A DNA stretch of 64,000 bases from positions 1,984,001 through 2,048,000 of the forward strand of contig CBDBBV010000002.1 in assembly GCA_965203265.1 (NCBI GenBank), written 5' to 3'. The stretch is from JAHRAW01 sp965203265. GTDB lineage: Bacteria > Pseudomonadota > Gammaproteobacteria > Arenicellales > Poriferihabitantaceae. How positions within the stretch are numbered: position 1 is the stretch's first letter; each line of letters begins with the position of its first letter. This document shows, piece after piece, positions 59,393-64,000 of this stretch. The notes beneath the pieces were generated by a model that was not told the DNA's origin, did not search any database, and worked only from the letters and a program-made list of their open reading frames with translations. The position numbers were made by a program, and so were the translations under genes.

Positions 59393-61903
59393 ATGAAAAC
59401 TCGAGCCAAAGTGGTCGTCATCGGCGGCGGCGTGGTGGGCGTGAGCACCCTCTACCATCTGGCCAAAAAGGGCTGGGACGATGTGGTTTTGGTGGAACGA
59501 AAGGAACTGACCTCGGGCTCCACCTGGCATGCCGCCGGGCTGCTGCCGCTGTTCAACATGAGCTACTCGGTGGGCAAACTGCACCAGTATTCGGTGAAAT
59601 TCTACCAATCTCTGGAGGAAGAGACCGGATTGTCGGTCGGATTCCGCCAAGTCAGCAACATCCGACTGGCGTGCACCGAAGATCGCATGGACGAATACCG
59701 CTACTACGCCGGCGTAGGCAAAACCGTCGGCGTCGCAATCAACTTCCTGACGCCGAGCGAGGTCGGGGAGATCTGGCCCATGTGCAACACCGACGGCCTG
59801 ATCGGTGCCATCCAACATCCCGAGGACGGCTACATCCAGCCCAACGACCTGACCACCGCCCTCGCCCGAGGCGCGCGCAACCGAGGCGCGAAAATCTACC
59901 GGCACACGCGAGTCACCGCCATCGAGCAGCGCAAGGACGGCTGGCTGGTGCACACCGACAAAGGCGAAATCGCGTGTCAACACGTGGTTTCGTGCAGCGG
60001 CAACTTCGCCCGCAAGACCGGCGAAATGGTCGGCCTCGACATTCCGGTCATCCCGGTGGAGCACCAATACATCGTCACCGAGCCCCACCCGGAAATCCTC
60101 GCCCGCAAGGCGCGCGGCTGCGTCGAGCAGGGGGTATTGCGCGAATCCGACGCCGGCTACTACCTGCGGGAGGAGGCCGGCGGCATGATTCTCGGCATCT
60201 ACGAGCGCGGCGCCCCCTGCTGCTATGTGGACGGCCCTGCGGACGACTGCGAGAACGAGCTGTTCCCCGGCGTCTTGGAGCGCCTCGAACCCCACATCGA
60301 AGCCTGCATCAATCGCGTCCCGGGATTCGGCGAAGTCGGCGTCAAGGAAATCTACAACGGCGCCATCGCCTACACTCCGGACGGCAACCCGATCGTCGGG
60401 CCGGCCTGGGGACTGAAGAATTTCTGGCTCAACGAGGGGCACAGTTTCGGCATCACCGCCGCCGGCGGCGCCGGCTGGCAGCTGGTGGAATGGATCGTCG
60501 ACGGCGAGCCCACGGTGGACATGATGGGGGTCGATCCGCGCAGATTCGGGCCATATGCCGCGCGCGGGTATTTGCGCGAGAAAAACGAAGAAGCCTATCG
60601 CAACGTCTTCACCAACCACTTCCCCGACGAAGAGCGCGCCGCCGCAACCCCGCTCAAGACTTCACCATGCCACGACCGCATGAAGGCGCTCGGCGCGGTT
60701 TTCGGGCACATCTACGGCTGGGAGCGCCCAAACTGGTTCGCGCCCGCCGACTACGAATTGCCGGCGGAGGAAATCGGCAGCGGCGATGTCCTGCTGAACC
60801 ACAACACCTCGCCGCCGCTGGATGACGGCCGCGTGGTGGAAAAATACTCCTTCCGCCGCTCCAACTACTTCCCCTTCGTCGGCGCCGAATGCCTGCATGT
60901 ACGCGATCATGTCGGCCTGCTCGATATGTCGGCGTTCTCCAAATTCCGAGTCGCCGGCGGCGGCGCGGGCGCGTGGTTGGAGTCATTGTTGTGCAACCGC
61001 CTGCCGCAAACAACGGGGCGAGTCGGGTTGTGCCATCTCCTCTCGCAAAACGGCGGCGTGCGCTCCGAATTCACCGTGTGCAAAATGGGCGATGAGCGCT
61101 ACTATCTGGTCTCCGCCGGCGCCATGGAGCGCCACGATTGGGACTACCTGCGCAAGCACAAACCCGCCGACGGTAGCGTCTCCATCGACAACATCACCAC
61201 GCAAAACGGCGTGCTGGTGGTGGCCGGCCCGAAGTCGCGCGAGTTGCTGCAAAAACTGACCGACACCGACCTCGCCAATGAAAATTTCAAATGGCTGACC
61301 GGTCGCCTCATCAACATCGCCGCCGCCCAAGCGTATACCCTGCGCGTCAACTTCGTCGGCGAACTCGGTTTCGAATTGCACCACCCGATTGAAATGCAAA
61401 ACTACATCTTCGATCGGGTGATGGAGGCCGGCAGGGAATTCGGCATCAAGCCGTTCGGCATCCGCGCCATGGACTCCCTGCGTCTGGAAAAATCCTATCG
61501 CCTGATTCCGCGCGAAATGTCCATCGAATACGCCGCGCTCGAATCCGGATTGGATCGCTTCGTGCGCTTCGACAAGACGGGCGACTTCATCGGCAAGCAA
61601 GCCCTCCTCGACTGGCGCGCGCGCGGTTTTGAAAACGCCTTCGTAACATTGGAGGTGCACGGCGTCACCGACGCCGACGCGCGCGGTTCCGAGGCGATCT
61701 ACCGAGACGGCGAGCTGGTTGGCCGAGCGACTTCGGGCGGCTACGGCTTCCGCACCGAAAAATCTCTGGCTCTGGGGTTGGTGCGCCCAGCGCTGGCGGA
61801 AATCGGCACGCAACTGCAGATCGAAATCCTCGGCAAGCAATATGCGGCCACGGTCATCGAGGAATCCCCCTACGATCCGCGCAACGAAGCACTGCGCGCC
61901 TGA
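59393..61903 (+). CDS. FAD-dependent dimethylglycine/sarcosine dehydrogenase-like protein
   Basis: A protein of 836 residues in two parts. The N-terminal DAO-type oxidoreductase has VVVIGGGVVGVSTLYHLAKK and ELTSGSTWHAAGLLP, where the His may carry covalent FAD as in sarcosine and dimethylglycine dehydrogenases. It also has EDGYIQPNDLTTALARGARN and GHSFGITAAGGAGWQLVEWI. The C-terminal half is a GcvT-like folate-binding domain (LHVRDHVGLLDMSAFSKFRV, YTLRVNFVGELGFELHHPIE, GIRAMDSLRLEKSYRLIPRE) that would accept the released one-carbon unit. The exact N-methylated substrate is not fixed by sequence. IS copy 3 ends 72 bp upstream and may supply or disturb its promoter. Confidence 0.9.
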   Translation: MKTRAKVVVIGGGVVGVSTLYHLAKKGWDDVVLVERKELTSGSTWHAAGLLPLFNMSYSVGKLHQYSVKFYQSLEEETGLSVGFRQVSNIRLACTEDRMDEYRYYAGVGKTVGVAINFLTPSEVGEIWPMCNTDGLIGAIQHPEDGYIQPNDLTTALARGARNRGAKIYRHTRVTAIEQRKDGWLVHTDKGEIACQHVVSCSGNFARKTGEMVGLDIPVIPVEHQYIVTEPHPEILARKARGCVEQGVLRESDAGYYLREEAGGMILGIYERGAPCCYVDGPADDCENELFPGVLERLEPHIEACINRVPGFGEVGVKEIYNGAIAYTPDGNPIVGPAWGLKNFWLNEGHSFGITAAGGAGWQLVEWIVDGEPTVDMMGVDPRRFGPYAARGYLREKNEEAYRNVFTNHFPDEERAAATPLKTSPCHDRMKALGAVFGHIYGWERPNWFAPADYELPAEEIGSGDVLLNHNTSPPLDDGRVVEKYSFRRSNYFPFVGAECLHVRDHVGLLDMSAFSKFRVAGGGAGAWLESLLCNRLPQTTGRVGLCHLLSQNGGVRSEFTVCKMGDERYYLVSAGAMERHDWDYLRKHKPADGSVSIDNITTQNGVLVVAGPKSRELLQKLTDTDLANENFKWLTGRLINIAAAQAYTLRVNFVGELGFELHHPIEMQNYIFDRVMEAGREFGIKPFGIRAMDSLRLEKSYRLIPREMSIEYAALESGLDRFVRFDKTGDFIGKQALLDWRARGFENAFVTLEVHGVTDADARGSEAIYRDGELVGRATSGGYGFRTEKSLALGLVRPALAEIGTQLQIEILGKQYAATVIEESPYDPRNEALRA

Positions 61904-61980
61904 CGGCGCAGCCATCGAGGCGGCGTGCGCTCTGGACGGATGATGCGCCCGACTCGACTCGGCGGCGGTTCGTCGCGGCC

Positions 61981-62772
61981 ATGAGGGGGTTCGGCGTGGG
62001 GGCACTCGCCATCGCCGCCGCCGTGTATGCGGCCTTCTGCCTGCTGCTCTATGTGAGCCAGCGCAGCATGATGTATCTGCCGACCGCGGAAACGGAATTG
62101 GAAGCGGAAGTGGAGGCGGAACATGCCGCCGTCATCCGCCTATCCAACGACGGCGAAAACCTGAAAATCTGGCGTCTGGGCGAGGGCGTCGATGCCGTGG
62201 TGTATTTTGGCGGAAACGCCGAGGATGTCGCTTGGAGCATCCCGGCGTTTTCCGCTTGGTTGCCCGACCACTCGGTGTATCTGGCCAACTATCGCGGCTA
62301 TGGCGGCAGCAGCGGCACACCCACCGAGACCGGACTACTCGCCGATGCGCTCGCGCTGTACGACCACGTGGAGCGCGCCCACCCCGGCGGCAAGATTTCC
62401 CTCATCGGGCGCAGTCTGGGCAGCGCGGTCGCCGCCGCCGTGGCGGCGCAGCGCGCGACGCACAGGCTGGTACTGGTTACGCCGTTCGACAGCGCGCTGA
62501 ATGTGGCGCGGGAACTGTTTCCCATCATCCCGGTGGCGCTACTGCTCAAGGATCGCTACGACACCGCCGCCCGCGTGCACGCGATTTCCGCGCCGACCCT
62601 GCTGATCATCGCCGCACGGGACGCAATCATCCCGCGCAGCCGCTCGGACGCTCTGGCGGACGCCTTCCCCGCCGCGCAGCTCACCGTTACCGTGCTGGCG
62701 GAAGCCGGCCACAACGACATCAACGATGCCGCGGGGTACGGCGAAGCGTTGATCGCGTTCCTCCACCAATAG
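61981..62772 (+). CDS. Membrane-anchored alpha/beta hydrolase
   Basis: A protein of 263 residues. An N-terminal hydrophobic helix (ALAIAAAVYAAFCLLLYVSQ) anchors it. The hydrolase core has VYLANYRGYGGSSGTPTETG, the nucleophile elbow ISLIGRSLGSAVAAAVAAQR (Ser in GRSLGS), the acid in LLIIAARDAIIPRSRSDALA and the His in VLAEAGHNDINDA. This matches the ABHD13/YfhR-like group. The substrate is unknown. It follows the dehydrogenase by 77 bp. Confidence 0.87.
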   Translation: MRGFGVGALAIAAAVYAAFCLLLYVSQRSMMYLPTAETELEAEVEAEHAAVIRLSNDGENLKIWRLGEGVDAVVYFGGNAEDVAWSIPAFSAWLPDHSVYLANYRGYGGSSGTPTETGLLADALALYDHVERAHPGGKISLIGRSLGSAVAAAVAAQRATHRLVLVTPFDSALNVARELFPIIPVALLLKDRYDTAARVHAISAPTLLIIAARDAIIPRSRSDALADAFPAAQLTVTVLAEAGHNDINDAAGYGEALIAFLHQ

Positions 62773-62812
62773 CCAATAACCATAGGCGCGCTCCGGCAAA
62801 ACCGCAAGCCGC

Positions 62813-63460
62813 CTAGACCATCACCACCTGCGCCGCCAACGCCTCGGCATCCCGCCGTTGGTGGGTGGCGACCAGCAGGGTCAGCACGCCCCCCTGCTGC
62901 AGGGTTGCGATGAGCGACAACATTTCCCCGCGAAGCGCTTCATCGAGACCGTTGAAGGGCTCGTCCAGCAACAATAATGGCCGGTTGCGCGCCAAGCATC
63001 GCGCCAACGCCACCCGCTGCTGTTGTCCGCCGGACAGACTGTCCGGTTTGCGATCGGCGAATTTCTCCAGCGATACCCACGCCAGCGCCCGCTCGACGGC
63101 CGCCTCCTGTTGCGGCTCGAGGCGCAGGCCGGGGTGCAGGCCGATGGCGAGATTTTGCCGCACGGTGAGATGGGGGAACAGATTGTGCGCCTGAAACAGG
63201 TAGGTGAGCGGTCGCTCCGCCGGTGGGCGCGCCAGCAAACTGCGGCCATCGAAGCGCACATCGCCGCGCTGGGGTCGGAGGAAACCAGCGATCAAGTTGA
63301 GGATGGTGGATTTGCCCGATCCGCTGGGCCCCATCAGCGCCGCCGCCCGCCCAGTGGCGACGGTGAAATTTGCCCGCACCACGGTAGCGGCGGCGCCGCC
63401 GGAATCTTCCCCCGCGGAACCTCGCGGGTAGGCGAACGCGATATTTTCCACCTCAAGCAC
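62813..63460 (-). CDS. thiQ: Thiamine ABC transporter ATP-binding protein
   Basis: A protein of 215 residues. ABC motifs: Walker A MGPSGSGKSTILNLIAGF, Q-loop TYLFQAHNLFPHLTVRQNLA, signature DSLSGGQQQRVALARCLARN, Walker B PLLLLDEPFNGLDEALR, and the switch His in LLVATHQRRDAEAL. The FQAHNLFPHLTV stretch and short length are typical of ThiQ. It overlaps the end of thiP by 8 bp. Confidence 0.88.
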   Translation of the reverse strand: MLEVENIAFAYPRGSAGEDSGGAAATVVRANFTVATGRAAALMGPSGSGKSTILNLIAGFLRPQRGDVRFDGRSLLARPPAERPLTYLFQAHNLFPHLTVRQNLAIGLHPGLRLEPQQEAAVERALAWVSLEKFADRKPDSLSGGQQQRVALARCLARNRPLLLLDEPFNGLDEALRGEMLSLIATLQQGGVLTLLVATHQRRDAEALAAQVVMV

Positions 63461-64000
63461 GGCTATGTTCTCCCGCCCGATGCTCGCCGACCAGCCGCTC
63501 GATCAACCAGAACAACGCGAAGCACAACGCGCACAATGCCACCGCCACCACCGCCGCCTGCTCCAGCCGATAGCCGCTGATCAGGCGATACATCAGCAGC
63601 GGCAAGGTGCGCAGGTCTTCGGTGCCGAACAGCGCGATGACCCCCATGTCGCCGGCCGACAAGGTGGTGGCGACCGCCAGCGCGTAGGCCACCGGCGCGC
63701 GCAACGCCGGCCACAGAATGCGCCGCCACTTGTTCCACCCGCCGATCCCCAGATTGGCGCACAGATTGTCGTAGCGGTTGCGTTGTGCCTGCAGCGCCGG
63801 CGTCAGGATGCGAATGCCGAACGCCAGCGAGAGCAGAACATTCAGCGCGATCACCACCACCGGCCCCAGAGAAAGGGCGTCGGTGAATTGGCGGAAGAAG
63901 AGGAACAGACCGGCGCCCAGAGTGATGGGCGGCACCAGCAGGGTCAGCAGGCTGATGATTTCCGGTGCGACCGCCCACGACGTCAGACGCGGCGCGCGCC
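63453..64000 (-). CDS. thiP: Thiamine ABC transporter permease, C-terminal part (runs off the window)
   Basis: The frame is open to the window edge. The visible part has membrane segments (IISLLTLLVPPITLGAGLFL, VVVIALNVLLSLAFGIRIL, AAVVAVALCALCFALFWLIE) and the permease coupling motif in YDNLCANLGIGGWNKWRRIL. It ends EHRAGEHSRA. Order thiP-thiQ with overlap matches the thiBPQ operon; thiB and any TPP riboswitch would lie beyond the edge. Confidence 0.85.
   Translation of the reverse strand, partial: RAPRLTSWAVAPEIISLLTLLVPPITLGAGLFLFFRQFTDALSLGPVVVIALNVLLSLAFGIRILTPALQAQRNRYDNLCANLGIGGWNKWRRILWPALRAPVAYALAVATTLSAGDMGVIALFGTEDLRTLPLLMYRLISGYRLEQAAVVAVALCALCFALFWLIERLVGEHRAGEHSRA

Noticed and set aside
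59393..61903. Large minus-strand frames opposite the dehydrogenase gene
   Set aside because: They mirror a strongly conserved two-domain protein on the plus strand and show only low-complexity GC-rich translation.

Overview
The window reads as chromosomal DNA of a Gram-negative gammaproteobacterium. Supporting genes are mlaA, dsbB, apaH, sfsA, a DegP/Q protease, sthA, a GyrB of about 800 residues, and a dnaA-dnaN pair. The GC-rich housekeeping sequence is cut by AT-rich accessory islands. Ankyrin and Sel1 domain proteins and repeated insertion sequences would fit a host-associated lifestyle, but that is inference.

Layout. 1-4.1 kb: degraded msrB, HAD phosphatase, VOC protein, cca, trhO. 4.1-6.2 kb: AT-rich island with a DNA methyltransferase, an unknown small gene, a membrane-anchored RadC/JAMM-like protein and a truncated DUF262 start. 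6.3-8.3 kb: VOC gene, a tnpB element, a shortened GNAT gene. 8.3-16.7 kb: nadA, nadD-rsfS-rlmH-maf, a RAMA-like protein, an M18 aminopeptidase, apaH, mlaA, sfsA. 16.8-19.2 kb: a type II restriction-modification pair (TdeIII-like nuclease and methyltransferase). 19.4-27.3 kb: dsbB, a beta-hydroxyacid dehydrogenase, a CoA transferase, a quinone oxidoreductase, hlyU-like, sthA, a class V aminotransferase, a CBS protein.

27.7-44.6 kb is an accessory region bracketed by two copies of a 1093-bp IS. It holds secreted and membrane proteins, including three paralogues built as signal peptide, Sel1, peptidoglycan-binding domain, ankyrin repeats and a C-terminal formylglycine-enzyme/C-type-lectin-like domain. 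Two of them, at 31341 and 36365, are almost identical over their N-terminal two thirds and over about 130 bp of 3' DNA. Their last 25 or so codons differ in a pattern expected of adenine-directed mutagenesis by a diversity-generating retroelement (DGR), and a GC-rich hairpin follows each stop codon. No reverse transcriptase or template repeat is visible here, so this would be a remote DGR target pair. Beside them is a membrane protein with ten 11-residue aromatic repeats plus pentapeptide repeats.

44.7-52.3 kb: DegP/Q protease, rpe, trpE-trpG-trpC without trpD, OsmC, an AI-2E-type transporter, arsC, an HD-domain protein. 52.4-58.2 kb: the replication origin neighbourhood, gyrB-dnaN-dnaA on the minus strand, with DnaA boxes between dnaN and dnaA, two parS-like palindromes between gyrB and dnaN, and no recF. 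58.2-64 kb: third IS copy, a dimethylglycine/sarcosine dehydrogenase-like gene, an alpha/beta hydrolase, and thiQ with the C-terminal part of thiP.
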